Positions 40,400 through 53,723 of a DNA stretch of 64,000 nucleotides are shown here, piece after piece. A program made the translations under genes and the position numbers. Below the pieces are notes generated by a model that searched no databases, had not been told where the DNA came from, and saw only the letters and a list, made by a program, of their open reading frames with translations. The DNA is taken from contig JALDNG010000005.1 of NCBI GenBank assembly GCA_024349245.1, positions 20,774,501-20,838,500 on the forward strand. Direction: 5' to 3'. Positions within the stretch are counted from its first letter, which is position 1. The number at the start of each line of letters is the position of its first letter. The DNA is from Neodontobutis hainanensis. Lineage: Eukaryota; Chordata; Actinopteri; Gobiiformes; Odontobutidae.

Positions 40400-40810
40400 A
40401 TCAGGTACAGAATTTACTTTATTATCCCAGAGGGAAATTTTTTCTGGGTTAAAATGCATTGCAGCAGCAAAACATTACAACAATAAATACAATAGACATG
40501 AGAAAAAAAAATCACATGAAACACGCACAATAAACACAATCATAGACTCAGAATATCTTTTATAATCATTAAAATAAAGTGCTCTCTTGAAGTTTTTGTT
40601 TGTTCAGCAGTGTAATGGACATTGGAAGTATTTTAAATCTATTGGTTCTGCATTTAGCGGTTTTATAGCGCCTACCAGAGGGATATAAAGACAATATTTT
40701 ACATTGAAGGAGTGAGGGGCATTCATAGACTAAACATTCTGTTACAGCCCTTATTGCCTGACCTGGGGCTGTGTTTTTATAAAAGCCAAAATATCCCCAA
40801 AGAATGTTAG
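40400..40810 (-). mobile_element. LINE 3' end (CR1/Rex-like), minus strand
   Basis: Read on the minus strand, 40690-40595 gives YPSGRRYKTAKCRTNRFK then ILPMSITLLNKQK, the same type of ORF2 end as at 12075. Its UTR end reads tttattatcccagagggaaa on the plus strand at 40418-40440, typical of fish LINE tails. It is 5' truncated. Confidence 0.7.
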
Positions 40811-43173
40811 CTTTAATGCTAGCAGTTGCCTTGGAGGCATAAGTTGATACACTGTGAAGCAGCTTACTCTACTTTGAATAGAGCTCAATATCAAAATATA
40901 TACATATTTTAAACAGCCGCAGCCCAAAGATGTGTATGGAACACTGTTATTTTAAGATTTTTAATACAATGACAATAACTGTCTGTGAGGTATAGTGCTT
41001 TTTTACTTACTCTTTAATTACTCTTTAAAACTGATCCATATTTGTATTCTCTATTGGGGTACATTCCCAAGATGTGATTCTATACAAGTTATGAATGTTT
41101 GAAGTGCACTTTTAAAATTGAGATGTGAACAGATTCTCCCATTGAGCAGTGTGAGAGGCTGGAGGCTGGGACATTCTAAGCAATCATAATTAATGACAGT
41201 CAATGAGCCACTGTTTGTGTGCATTGTGTGCAGTGTAACATAAGACAATGGTAAATGCAATATTTCTTTAATTCACAAAGCAAAAAATGTGAGATTACAG
41301 ATCTGCCTAAAACTGGATGTTAATGTTGTTTTCTTTGTAGTTTTTTTTAGGATTCTTCTTGAAAGATGCCTGTTTATCACAAGTCCCAAACAAGCTTTTG
41401 TGTCAAGTTGTACTGCAGTGTTTAGCTCTAGCTTTTTGTGACCACACCCCTTTTTGAGACAGAAGTGATTATACTTTTTTGGGACCATTCATATCCATTT
41501 TGAAAATGGAAACCCATACACACTTTAATTGTACCATGGCTTTACCGGCTTTTTACCGTAAAGTTTTAAATTGCAAATGGCCACATTGGACTGGTCTCAA
41601 TCACTGCTAAGAAACTTTATCCAGTCGACTCAATAAATGTGTTCAATAAAGTTTGGCGTCATTTAATTTTAACTATATGGGTGCATGTAAAACCATCTCT
41701 TAGTTAATCATCTTCTTTTATACAGCCGTGTGATAATACTGTGGTTATTTGCCGACATTATTGACCCATGCAGCAAAGTGAGAACCACTGGCACAGGTCT
41801 GAAAACAGCAAAAATCAATATCAATTACACCTATATTGAAGAAATGTCAAAGGAAAAGGCTCAGGTGTCCCTGCGTTAACCCTGGCGTTGACAACAAAAC
41901 AGGGCTCTTTTATATTCTGTTGTGATGCCGTGTGAGGCAGACATCTTGAAGTTGTACCAGGTACTCTGCAGGTTGTAGCATCCTGAGTCTGTGCGGCACC
42001 GCTGGGCTTGATTTATGTCGCTGACAAGGCTGTTTCTCTCCATTGCAGCACGCTGTGGGGAATCTGGGGAGTGACCACCTTTCAATTTATCTCCGATGGC
42101 CCCTCCCCTCTTTACACTTTAGGTTTTTCAAGAGTGTAGATCAACATTTCCAGTTAGATCCTGCCCCTGCCCTGGGTCAGAGGATACAGTGACCTTGTTT
42201 TTTTTTCAATACACTTGCCACTTTACAGCCTCCTTCCTCCAGTACTGTGAGCAACACAAACATTTTGATACATTATAATTAAGATAAGAAGTGTTACCTG
42301 CAGCTTTGCAGAGTTAAAACACTATATGAAAGAAATCCTCCGCATTATTTTCTCACAGGTTCCATTTGGCTCACTGGGAGGTCTGTAACAAATAACTGAT
42401 GAGATGACAATATTTATTCATATTTCAAGACTATGGTCTGTCCTCTGGCCTTATTGTTGATAGCTAATTGCTAGTATTTATGTGATAGTGGCTGACAGTC
42501 CTGAAACACAGGCTTTAATTAGCTCAAAATCATGATATGGCCACTCAGTGATGGGTCTAGACTCATGAGCACTGTCAAACAAGAATCAATAGAGAATGGC
42601 CACAATTGGATTTGGCCAAACTATAATTTTTACTTTTGCAATTGTTTATCTATGATAATATAGGGATATGTGCAGTTGAAGAGGTGGACTTTAGACTAAT
42701 AGATTAGCAGGGTTTCTTCTTTTCCACCTTTTCTATATTGGTTCTTTGACAGAGTAAGGTGATAAAGAGAACCAGAACAATTTAAACTGCAGTGTAACTT
42801 CAGTCCCTTCAGTCACACTGGTTCTATAAGGTGTGAAAAAGACACCTCTAATATGTACTGAATACATACTGTGTAATATCAAAAAAACATGTTTTTACGA
42901 GTGTGATACTTGAATATCGTGATAAAAGTTAGGCTTCCTGCTTCCATTGGTTTCACTGGTGAGGGGTCAGTTCATGTATAGGTATGGGCCATTGTAAAGG
43001 AGTCCAGACAGCACCTCTACCTCCTCAGAAGCCTCAGAGACTATATATATATAGACATGACCAAGTTTATAAGACAAAAATAAATCATCTTCTCTTTTCT
43101 TAAAAACTGTAGACAGGCACATCCTGTTTATTTAGTTAAACTCCGCCCACCCAGCGTGACCATGACAACTTTC

Positions 43174-43203
43174 ATATATATATATATACATATATATATA
43201 TAT
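43174..43203. repeat. Short (TA)n block before SINE copy 4
   Basis: Alternating TA interrupted by one C (tatatacatatat) ends at the first base of SINE copy 4. Confidence 0.9.
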
Positions 43204-43378
43204 GGGCGGCAGTAGCTCAGTGGGTAGGGCGGTTGTCCTACCAGAAGGTACGAGGTTCGAGTCCCACTCTCCCAACAGTTCATACTGTTATTGTGTCCTT
43301 GGGCAACCCACCTTGCCTCCAGTGACTGTAACACTGGTAATTACTGTAGAACAATGTAAGTCGCTTTGGATAAAAGCA
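43204..43378 (+). repeat. tRNA-derived SINE, copy 4, with L2-LINE tail
   Basis: It has gggcggcagtagctcagtgg (A box), gaggttcgagtcccactctc (B box), body gtgtccttgggcaaccca, and tail gtaagtcgctttggataaaa. It lies between two TA-repeat blocks. Confidence 0.85.
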
Positions 43379-43389
43379 TATATATATAA

Positions 43390-43484
<95 letters not shown>
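43376..43484. repeat. (TA)n microsatellite after SINE copy 4
   Basis: A short catatatatataagc lead-in is followed by about 93 bases of pure TA. It starts in the SINE's LINE-like tail. Confidence 0.97.
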
Positions 43485-43486
<2 letters not shown>

Positions 43487-46400
43487 GAAGCAGTGCGTTA
43501 TCACAGTTTATTGAGCAAGTTTTAAAGAATACTTTGCTAATGTTGAGTGGACTGTGTGCACTGAGGCAATAATCCCTGTAAAGGATGCTAATTATTTGGT
43601 AAAATGACTGTAAACTGTGACTGTCCCTTCCTGTGGTCTCAAGGCTACTCTACTGTTAGAATACTAACCCCAGTTTTATTTTCCCTGTTAATTAACTAGC
43701 CCCACACATACCGCTCCACTATGCAGTCGTGCTTCCACTCAGCAGTGCATTCTCCAACTATTCATTACTGAAACTCTGGAGTCACAATCTGATCAGTGAT
43801 TATGCACATTGTTTGTGAGTACACTCGTATTCTTCAAGAGTAGTCAGTGTGTTATGGAATTACACTAGTGTCGTTCCATTTTGTGAGGCTCCAACAGCTG
43901 CCTGCATGTTTCAACCCACTCTGACTCTAGTTCAAAGCTCTCCTGCTTTTTCACCACTTGTTATTTGGATTGTGACAGTCCCCTCTCTCAATGTGGAATT
44001 TATCAAACACATCAAAGTGAAAATATGTTGGAACAAAACATCAGACCTGGGCTTTTGAGTGCTTTTTTGATTGTGAGGAAGCTTACAAAAAGAACTGGTG
44101 CATCTGTTAACAGCATCTCGAAAGCAACGTATATAAAACACAGCCGCTTGCTTTGGAGCGGACTCTTTCCTCTGCTATGTGACTGATGTTTTTTGTGTCT
44201 TTCATCTTGTTACAGAGCGGCCCCCAGATCATCACTACACTACCTCCTGTCCTCAGAGGCTTGATCTCTGCTCAAATACACACCACTGTTCTCGGAGGAT
44301 CGCAGTGGTGCTTTTGGACACAGCACTGTGTTCGAAATAATAGCCTCCGTTTTGGGGGATTATTGTGTTATCCTTTAAAGCTGTGTGAAGTTGGATAAAA
44401 GAGTGCCACTTGTGTTCTTCTCACCTGTGAATTATTGATACCTCGCCCCTTCAAGGTTTCTCTGAGGACAGAGGAGGGGAATGTCTCCTCACATAATGGT
44501 CACATCATGTTGACTTGTTTAGGTTGCAGGAGAAGAGAAAAGTAAATTGGAAAATGTGTATTTAGCCTCATTAATAGTGCTTTCCATGACGCTGTTTATT
44601 TTTTTTATTTTTATTTTTTTTAAGCGATTTGTCTCACTGTAGAAAATGCTCTTTTTCATCATATTGGTAAAAATTATTATCTCATCTAATCAACTTTGAT
44701 CTTATGAACCTTGAGCGACAAAGCACAAAGACAAGCCAGTCCTTTTTGCATTCTGTAAAACTTGTCCTCTTGTGTGATGTATTGAATACTCTTCACTTAA
44801 GCTCTATAAACAATATGAAGTTATCGCTACAAGAAGCCCAGGAAAGTCAAACAAAAGCAGCTGAGGCAACATGTTCTCACCTCAACAGTGTAGAAAATCC
44901 TTAGGCCTACATACACGTATGAGGGAATACAGATGAAAAGACAAGGACCATGTGTTTTAAAGTGATTTATCCAAATTAGCCAAGTGCACATAGGTATGCA
45001 CAGTTTGGATTGTTTTTGATTGCAGATATCTTGAAAATAAGCTGAACTTCTGAATCATCAGGTGTTATTTTGTCTTTCTCTTTGTTACTGTGTTTATATA
45101 AAACTTTCTTTCTTCAGACAAATACAATCATTTTAGCCCATTCAGAAAACACTGTGGAATTTTGAGGTTACCTTCCAATAATTGTACCAGTAATAATTAC
45201 AACCTGTAATTGTGGGCTTCTATTGAAAAGATATTTAAAAAAAGAAATAACAGACATATCTTTGTAGACACCACCATGACTGTGTTGCCCACATGCCACG
45301 ATAGGACATTCTGGTCGGCAGAACAAATATTTTAATGTTTAATATATTTTGTATTCATTTCACTCATAATTACAACCTACCTGCAAATCTCATCAAAAGC
45401 TACCATCTTGCTTTGATAACTGACACAACAAACGTGCATTTTTACATATCTCTGAAACTGGCTCAATATCAATGATCTATGGATTTACTGTAGATGCATT
45501 AACACAGTCCAAATGCAGGATTAGGGGTATGGCCTCTTTTGCAACATCTTAAATGCCTTACACAGTCTGTTGTATCTTTTTGGACAACTAAACAGCTATT
45601 GTCATATATTAGCCAAGCGTTTTATTTGTCTCATATTGTGTATTTCATTATTTGGTCAAGTACAGTTGTAGCTCAGGCTGTGGAAGAACTTTGTGCAGAT
45701 GTAATGTTGGTGGCTTGTGTATGGGCCACTGCAATGAACAGAACAAAAATATGAGAATGTGTCTGTAGTAAGGCTCTACCTCTAATTCACCTATCCCTCA
45801 ATTGACCTGTGCTGCGTTTGACCCAGAACTCCATTAGCCTCCGACTAAAACGCTGTACTCCTGTCGACAGTCCGTCTGCTCCACTCTTTCTGTAATGTCT
45901 ATAAAAGGGAAAAGTGCCTCTCCAGTGCAAATGAAGCGCCGGCAAAAGTAGACAAAGCGGTGGATGGGCAGGAAGTGCCTGAGCGCCGCAGGAGGACCGC
46001 TGAGGATTCCAAGAGCCATTGTGACCACAGCACCACTTGTCCCACAACCCTCCCACCCCAAACGGCGTCCTCTTACAAGAGACCGCGCGGTCACATGATA
46101 GCGCCATAGTCCCAGAGGATAAGGGCATTGTGGGTGTACGTCGCACAGTGCATGAATGCAGGTATTTATTCATGTTAAGAGACTGCATTCAGTTAACTTG
46201 AATGAGGTCACAGCTTGTTCTAGTTTAAATAATGCTTCGGCTTGTTTGGTTTTTATGAGTGGCTGCAAAAAAGCTTTGCGGTTCCTTCATAGTACAGTGC
46301 AGGGATATTTATTCACTTAAAACAGTACTTGCTCTGTCGCCAATGAGCAGAGACATTTCTAGAGACTGTGGGGCCCTAAGCAGGATCCAAACAGCAACCC

Positions 46401-47003
46401 CAAAAGGCACTTTTTTTAAAGCTACCTAACTAACTTTTTACACAAGATGTTGTTGCATCACTTGCACTGGCCTGTTGTCAGGTTATACATAGCTTATAAA
46501 TTTTGTAAATGTAAAGTAACTTTGTGTTGATGTGACACATTTTAAGATACAGTACGTCTTCTCACATGATGGTAGCGTGCCCCAACACTCGCAGTATCAT
46601 CGTGGAGTATCGGTCAAACACGGCATACTTTGTCTTAGTGTCAAAAAATCTTCAATTTATTGCTATTGTTAAAAGGATTTTGAGGAAAGCTCCTTTTTTT
46701 TTGAGTTCAAGAGTCACACAGTTTCGCGAGGTAGCCACGCTGCCTGAACCATAAAGCACTGGAGAAAACTTCGGCGTTCCAATTGTTTATCGACATCAGC
46801 CTAAAGAGTGTTGTAATTGGTTGTTGACTCACAGAGGCGTTCCCAAATCCCAAATCATTTATGCCACACACACCTAGGCAACCACTGATGGTCAATGTAG
46901 CTAACTGAGGAAAAAGATGCTGCATAAAGAGACATTAATGTGACATAAATTTTACGCAATAACAAGAAAACCGAAATTTACCAATGCGTATCGAACCGTT
47001 CAA

Positions 47004-47175
<172 letters not shown>

Positions 47176-48639
47176 ATACAAAGGACAAAGAAAACAATAA
47201 ATAAAAACAACATATTGTAAAGGCAGTTATGACACGTTGTAACATTTCTTGAATGTGAGTGAGTTTTTAACTGTTTCTTAAATGTTTTTAGTGAGTCAGA
47301 AGTTCGGATTTGTGTATTGAGAATTGTTGCATCCCTGATGACTACTGTTAGAATAATCTTGACTTTTTTGTGTCTGCTTTTGGAGATTGATATTGTTCTG
47401 TTCAAATTCTAGGAACATAACATTTCACTGATGACAAACATATATTTTATAGCAGGCTCTACCCAGCAGTTTCCAATGAAGGTGTTGACTAACTCTTCAA
47501 TAACTCTTAAATCTTAACACATAACTTTATCCAACTCTTACTAGTGTTGGATAAAAGTTTTCACTTTGGTGTCACACAACTTTCCTCCAGGGGGCCCAGT
47601 TTGTTATTCTTAATGTTGGATGTTTTCTTGACATTATCCTTGAATTTACACTGTGTACAGCTTTTGATATTGTTGATTAATCTACCGTTTAACATTTTGC
47701 TATTTTGAGAAAAGTGGTACATGGCATGAGATAATGCTAGGGTGTGTTCACACTTGTAGTCCGTAACTTGCACCAAAACAGAAAACAATCCATTTAGTTC
47801 GGTTTGTCAGCAAAAACCTCCCGGACCCTCATATATACAAAGGATTATGCACCTTTCATACTGAAAAATGGCATACACAAAAAACTGGGAAAATATTTAC
47901 AAGACCAGTTAAAACTGAATCCCACATTAAAAGGTCTGTCATATTCATAAATATAAATCAAGTTATGAATGATGGTCTCCAGATTAAAGTGTGTCCACAT
48001 GTTTTTCTTCCTTTTGCAGCATAGTTCTATTCTCCTATTGTTAGTGATGAGTAAACTTGTTTCAGACTGTGATAACGCTATTGAGGCACAGCTGCAGTAA
48101 TCACAGATCTTTTTAATTTTTAAAATCTAGATCTGTCCTGACCTTATGGAGGCCTGTGAAGGGGCTAAAGTCTGTTGAAATTTGTCTTAGAGTGGATCAG
48201 TGTGATAGGTTTTCATAGCAAAAGCCATCCCTGTATTTGTATATTTTTTTACTTTAATACATAATATATTTGGCTTTATTATGGTCTATACATTTAACGT
48301 AAATCTAAAAAACTGTAAATGATGTCACAGATGTATCAACAGCTTCAATAAATGCTTTTTACTTATTTATATAATTTTTTTTATATATAGGTATCTTAAC
48401 TTTTGTTATTTTATTCATTAAACTGATTTTTAATGAAAGTTTCAATAAGGGCTGATTTAAGAAATAAAATTCCCAGGTTGAAAATAAGTCCCACCTCTGC
48501 CTGCACCTGTACAGTAGATGTGTTCAAAGTGAATGCTGCTCTCTGACTCAAATGATTGCCGCAAAACTAAAACTCCCTCTCTGATAATTTAAACATATTC
48601 AATAATATTTAAACAGAAGAGCCAATCCTGGAGGACCTG

Positions 48640-49095
48640 AGTCTGCAGTTCACCTCCACCTCAAAGAGAAAGGACATTCCTTTGAGGACAGCAATGTCTG
48701 GATTTTGGCCAGAGAGGCCAGATGGTTTGAGAGAGGTGTGAAGGAAGCCATTTTTGTGAAAATGGAAAAGCTCTCATTGATCAAAGGAGGTGGCCTCAGA
48801 TTCATTTTGCCTAGTATTTATAACAGTGTTCTTAAACCTAAAACAAAATAGCCTCAACCTAGAACAACAAACACAGAACCTGAATAGAGCAGTGTCACTA
48901 ACGCCTCACCTGAGCCTTAACAACTCCCACATCAGGAGTCACCCTTTCATGGCCAACTGTGAGACTGTGAGACAAGAACAGCCTGGTCCATCAGGTTTGG
49001 CTTCAGGGGAAACTCCTCCCTCGCTCAGCTCTCAGTTGATCTCATAATTTATAAAGTCTCTTGGAATTAGAGACGAAACGTCTTCAGTCCAGATG
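48640..49095 (+). mobile_element. Penelope-like element 3' end (GIY-YIG region)
   Basis: The frame 48651-48842 reads HLHLKEKGHSFEDSNVWIL, REARWFERGVKEAIFVKMEK, LSLIKGGGLRFILPSIYN. I recognise this as the end of the GIY-YIG endonuclease region of fish Penelope-like retroelements (GHSFEDSNV, RWFERGVKEAI, GGGLR). The 3' part has agtctcttggaattagagac and gaaacgtcttcagtccagat, the usual tail phrase of those elements. Only the last part of the ORF is present. Confidence 0.75.
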
Positions 49096-49782
49096 CTTTT
49101 ACTTAAACCTTTTTTTCAAGATGTCCTGGATGACTGAGAACCTTCACAGAAGAAAATTTAACAGATTTAACCTATTCTGACCTATAAAAAAATAAAATAA
49201 TTATGACATTACTGATACTTTCAAGAATTGCTGTTTAGACATGAGTGAAGAACACTGTATATGCGCAGTAGAACACTATAGATGTGCAGCAGTACAGGAG
49301 GAAGATGGAGGAATGAGAGGGTGGTCTGTCTGATGCAGATTGGGGAAACCCTAACCTTTCACTGTGAGGGTCGGCTTTGTTCCAAGTTTCCAGAATGTGG
49401 TAACGCCAGGTGGCGTAGGGCTATGCACAATCTAGTTGGACTTTTGTACATCGCATCTTTGGCTTAAAAGGTGGCAAATGCAACATTTTAATGCATAACA
49501 ACCGTTAGTAAATGAGACCCCTGGTCTGCCGAACGTTCACAGCTGGCATTTAAACTGCAGACAAAACGGATAAACATGCATTTTTTTAAAGAAGGCACTA
49601 GATGGTGCTGTAATCCACAATGCTAATAAATCATGTTACTATAGCATTTATGGTTCACAGTTCTTCACATTTGACCTCTTCTCATTTTATTTAGTTGGAC
49701 AATATTGTTTTGGTTTGTTTTCTTTTTAGACCTCTGGGAAGCTAAGCATTACATGATGTCACCACTTTATGACGCTCTTCCT

Positions 49783-50062
49783 GGGTGGCAGTGGCTCAGT
49801 GGTAGAGTGGCTGTCCTTCAACCGGAAGGTAGTAAGTTCGATTCCCGCTCTCCCCACAGTTCATACTGTTGTTGTGTCCTTGGGCAAGACACTTACCCCA
49901 CCTTGCCTCCAGTGTCTGTTGCACTGGTGTATGAATGTGTGTGACTGTGGAGGTGTGTTTGGTGGTGGTAGGAATGGGGTGAGTGGAAGCACAATGTAAA
50001 GCGCTTTGGGTGCCTGAGAAGGGTGCAGGAAAGCGCTATATAAATGCATGCCTTTTTACCAT
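49783..50062 (+). repeat. tRNA-derived SINE, copy 5, best preserved
   Basis: A box tggctcagtggtagagtgg and B box agttcgattcccgc are intact. The body has gtgtccttgggcaagacact and acactggtgtatgaatg-like text, and the tail is aatgtaaagcgctttgggtg then gaaagcgctatataaatgca. It serves as the reference copy for the group. Confidence 0.88.
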
Positions 50063-52679
50063 TTTTTCTGTTTATACCAAACTGTAGCAGAAGTGCTCTG
50101 AGACATCTGTTTTGAAGGGGTCACAAAGCTTGTGTTTGGTGCGCACTGAGGTTCATTTGGAACATTCACAGTTATCCAAGTGAACCACACATTTCAACCA
50201 CACCAAACACAGCAAGCGTGAAGTCTTATGCGTTATATGACTTATAGTCACATAAACATTAATACCAAAAACTAAGAACTGAGCGTAAGTTATTTGCATA
50301 AAGCTTTTAGTGAGTTTAGTTCCGGCATGAGTCATCCATCTGTGCCTGTCCATACATCCCCAGTGCTAACCGTGTGGTGCAGTGAATGAACAGCAGTTGG
50401 TGAAATTGTGCTTACGCTGCTCTGGGTTATGGTCAGTTGTAGCACCCCGGTCCAGCTTAATGACCAATTTTCCTTAAATCTATCAGCCTCCAGCTTTGAT
50501 GCCATTAACCGGTGATATGCACCTCATGTAACTGATGGTCATTGTTGTCCTTGCCTTGTGTTCAGCACTTCTCTTTGTATCTGCCTGAGACAAAGTCTCC
50601 ACTCAGCAGCACCATGTGGTTTTAGGAGTAGATTCTCTTACAATTCACTGTCTCTGCACTTTCTTATCACAACCACGCTGGAAAACAACCCAGTGTATGT
50701 ACCACACCAGAGAGAGGAGGGGGACGCAACACTGTATCTTCAGCTCTTTTACAAGTAGAGGCAATTGAATGCATCACTGGTGCAGCAAAAACACCAGTCT
50801 TATGAAAAAACAACAGTTAGAACAATAGTAAAAACTGATAGATGGCCAGAATGACTTAAACTTTCCACAACAGAAATCATTTAAAGGGAACTTCTATCTA
50901 CTGAGTATTAACAGACATGTTGTTAATGCCGCTCAATTTGAAAGATGAGTAAATCCAAAAGAAGATGCAGAGCAAACAAAAGAATCAATGAACACTGTGA
51001 CTAAACACTGTGTTAAATGTATGTTTTGCAAACCATTGTTCTAGATGAGCAATTATTGTATTGGATTTATTGTAGGTAGTTCAAAAACTTTTATCATAAA
51101 ACATTTTGGCAAAGTTGCTCAAAACCCAGTTATGAACAGCAACCGACAACCTCAAAATAAGATATTGCCCCCCCTAGATTTACAATTTATGATTATGGCA
51201 ACCTTTCACTATTGCCTTATTCTGTGCACGCCACATGCTGTATGGGCCTGGTTCATTTCAAAAGTATAGAATAGTATATTAATGTATGTATTAATATGAT
51301 TGTAATAAATAATATAATCGTTTCAGCTCTATCTATTATAATGTAATTACTAATAATTTATGATTGCACAGCACCATCATTTTCAAATCAGCCAAATTTT
51401 GACTTAAGGAGGTGTATATGTACACATATATTACTGAAATTATTCAATACATCCTTTGTACTTAATATTCAAAAGTAAAACTCTGCATTCTGCCTCTGTG
51501 TTCCAAATGCTGCTCCTTTTCTTATTGTCACTCACTTTCATATTGGTGCACTCCTCTCCTTCTCCTCTCCCTTCGTCCTGTTCAGACCACCCGCTGGGTG
51601 GTATGATCCTGGTCTGTCCTCACATGATCGGTTACACAGGTGACATTCAGTTGACTCACTGCAGGAAGCACCGGTAGCACCGAGATCATCAGGCCATTCT
51701 GCGGAGTATTACTTTACACAGAGAAATCAATTCCAAAGTTTCCTTTTAAAGCTGGAAGTTCGAAGAGTTTCAGCCCTTGTCAAAAGCCATTTTGACGTGG
51801 GCATACCAGTTTAGATGTTATGTAACCTACATTATCATAGTATCACTATTGTTGCTCAACACAAAGCTACAACTTAGTTTATATTGCCTTATGAACATTG
51901 GTAACTCATCAGTGGAGCATTATACATACTTAATCATGAAATTCATTTTTCAAACAGCAAACATTTCTTGTTCTTAATTCTTCTCTAAGTATCTGCATGT
52001 GTGGAGCAGGACATTTAGAAGAAATAAAGTCTCCAGTTCATTCAGCTTTAATCTGTAACGTCTCACTGCCACCGAGCAATGACTCCTTTCCTTTTGTAGG
52101 TGAAAGGAGCCATTTAGTGGTCACACTTCATTTCCTCTGCTCACAATCAGTCCAGGCCCATCCTGTATTTACAGTCTGCACATTCAGCAGAGCATTCACA
52201 TAATTAAAATGCAGTGCACTTTGATGAGTCGGACAACCCTCGATTTCCCACAGAAGCCTGCCTCCAAGGGCACAATTTGCATTTTTTGCTTGTTATTTAG
52301 AAAATGTCAAGTTTAGTTAAGGCCTTTTGACCTTTTTAAAAGAACTGGAGCCTATTGTTTGAAGGGCATGGAGCCACTGTCCTAGATCTGTGGACTTTGT
52401 GTGTTGAATTAATCAGCTACAGTACTACATGTCAGCAGTGTCATTGTAAAAAGACATATAGAACTTAATTAGAGGCATCGAAAATCCTCTCTGCTCTGTA
52501 CTCTGCAGTATAGTCAGTTTTATTGTTCTGCTTTGTCAGCTTTCATCCGCAAATATTACAATGTTTTCACTGCTCGGCCAAAAAAGTCACTGTAAGGACT
52601 TCTTGGTATACGCAGAGACAATATGAATTAACCAGAACCAAAACAGCGTCAATATTTTACAACATTGTGCCTCTAATCA

Positions 52680-52683
<4 letters not shown>

Positions 52684-52765
<82 letters not shown>
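52684..52765. repeat. (TA)41 microsatellite
   Basis: Eighty-two bases of uninterrupted AT/TA alternate, with gataacacc following at once. Confidence 0.97.
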
Positions 52766-52768
<3 letters not shown>

Positions 52769-52820
52769 AACACCAAAAACCTATAGTTAGTGGTTGGGCG
52801 AAGTCATTTATTGTCAAATA
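52766..52820 (+). mobile_element. Detached Tc1-family terminal repeat fragment
   Basis: The text gataacaccaaaaacctata, gttagtggttgggcgaagtc, atttattgtcaaa matches, in reverse, the right end of the Tc1 element at 55015-55070 (ttgacaataaataacttcac, ccaaccactaact). The outer end is missing and is replaced by the (TA)n array. No transposase remains. Confidence 0.75.
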
Positions 52821-53260
52821 AATAAAAATTTTTGCTAGGTTTAGACTGTAGGTTTAGTTTGGTATTTCAGCAAGGTCACAATAATTGATAAAATGGAATA
52901 AAATATTTACTTTTTATTCTTTCTGTATAAACCGGTACCATATGAACGGTGGATCCCTGATCTAGGACTTATCTCAAACATGGTTTAATAGATCCATCAA
53001 AGTTTTTTTTCTTGTAATGGACTGTTCTCTTGTCATTGCAGTTTTTTGCTTGATGCCTTCCAATAAGAGTCTTCAAAAGCAAAAGATACCTCCATATGGC
53101 TGCTGAAAAAATAAAAAGCTACTTTTATGGTTATAATATATGTTTTACTGCAGTAATTTGCCTCTCCATTATCCACTGAAAGTCTCTAACCTATTAGCTT
53201 ACTTAAATCCAGGTGTTAAGCTTTCACACCTAAGCTAAAACTCATTCTTTTCTCCTCCAG

Positions 53261-53388
53261 GGTTTCTATTCTGGACAGCGGTAATCTACGGATTTGGAAC
53301 ACGACCAAGTCTGATGCAGGTCTATACACCTGTGTGGCAAGGAACCAGTTTGGCTCGGCGAGCAGCACAAGCAGCATTATAGTTAAAG
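53261..53388 (+). CDS. cntn3: Contactin (probable contactin-3) exon, second half of Ig5
   Basis: The acceptor is tttctcctccag and the donor is gtattt. The first G completes an Arg codon (AG|G) started 27 kb upstream. The frame reads RVSILDSGNLRIWNTTKSDA, then GLYTCVARNQFG, then SASSTSSIIVK plus one base G. LYTC is the second Ig5 disulfide Cys, and GNLRI, TKSDAG and NQFG are family landmarks. NTT is the only N-glycosylation sequon in the six exons. Phase 1 exit after IIVK fits the next family exon, which begins with the Asp or Glu of D/E-PTR at the start of Ig6; I did not find that exon in the remaining 10.6 kb. The donor is weak at +4 to +6. Confidence 0.94.
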
Positions 53389-53723
53389 GTATTTCCTTAT
53401 GCCTCTGTACTTCATCTGTACTGTATTTCATCACTGCAGCTCAGTGCGCACAGGCCCTGACCGATAAATGCCAGCCTTCAAATGTATGTGTTTCAATCTG
53501 ACGCCTGTCGCCTTCTCTGATATTTCACTTCCTGGAAAACGGACTGAGAAGCATTTGATTTAATAAATAAAAGATGAGCAGCACAAAAGGACAGTTTTGT
53601 TTGAATGAAACCATGTCGCCCGTCGTGTTCCGGTGAGCTTTGAAGAGCAGCGTTTCTGTCATTTCTGTAAAAAAACTCTAATAAAATTATGCTCTGCAAA
53701 ATAATATAGCCATGGACTGTACA

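Noticed and set aside
43202..43525. 107-codon open frame with Tyr-Ile repeats
   Set aside because: It is the translated SINE head plus the (TA)n array.
45787..46188. 133-codon minus-strand open frame
   Set aside because: Two overlapping frames are open because the local GC content is higher. No family is recognised; a conserved non-coding element is more likely.
49783..49870. Possible tRNA gene at the SINE head
   Set aside because: A and B boxes are present but no acceptor stem closes, and the same head recurs in other copies with a shared body, so it is a SINE.
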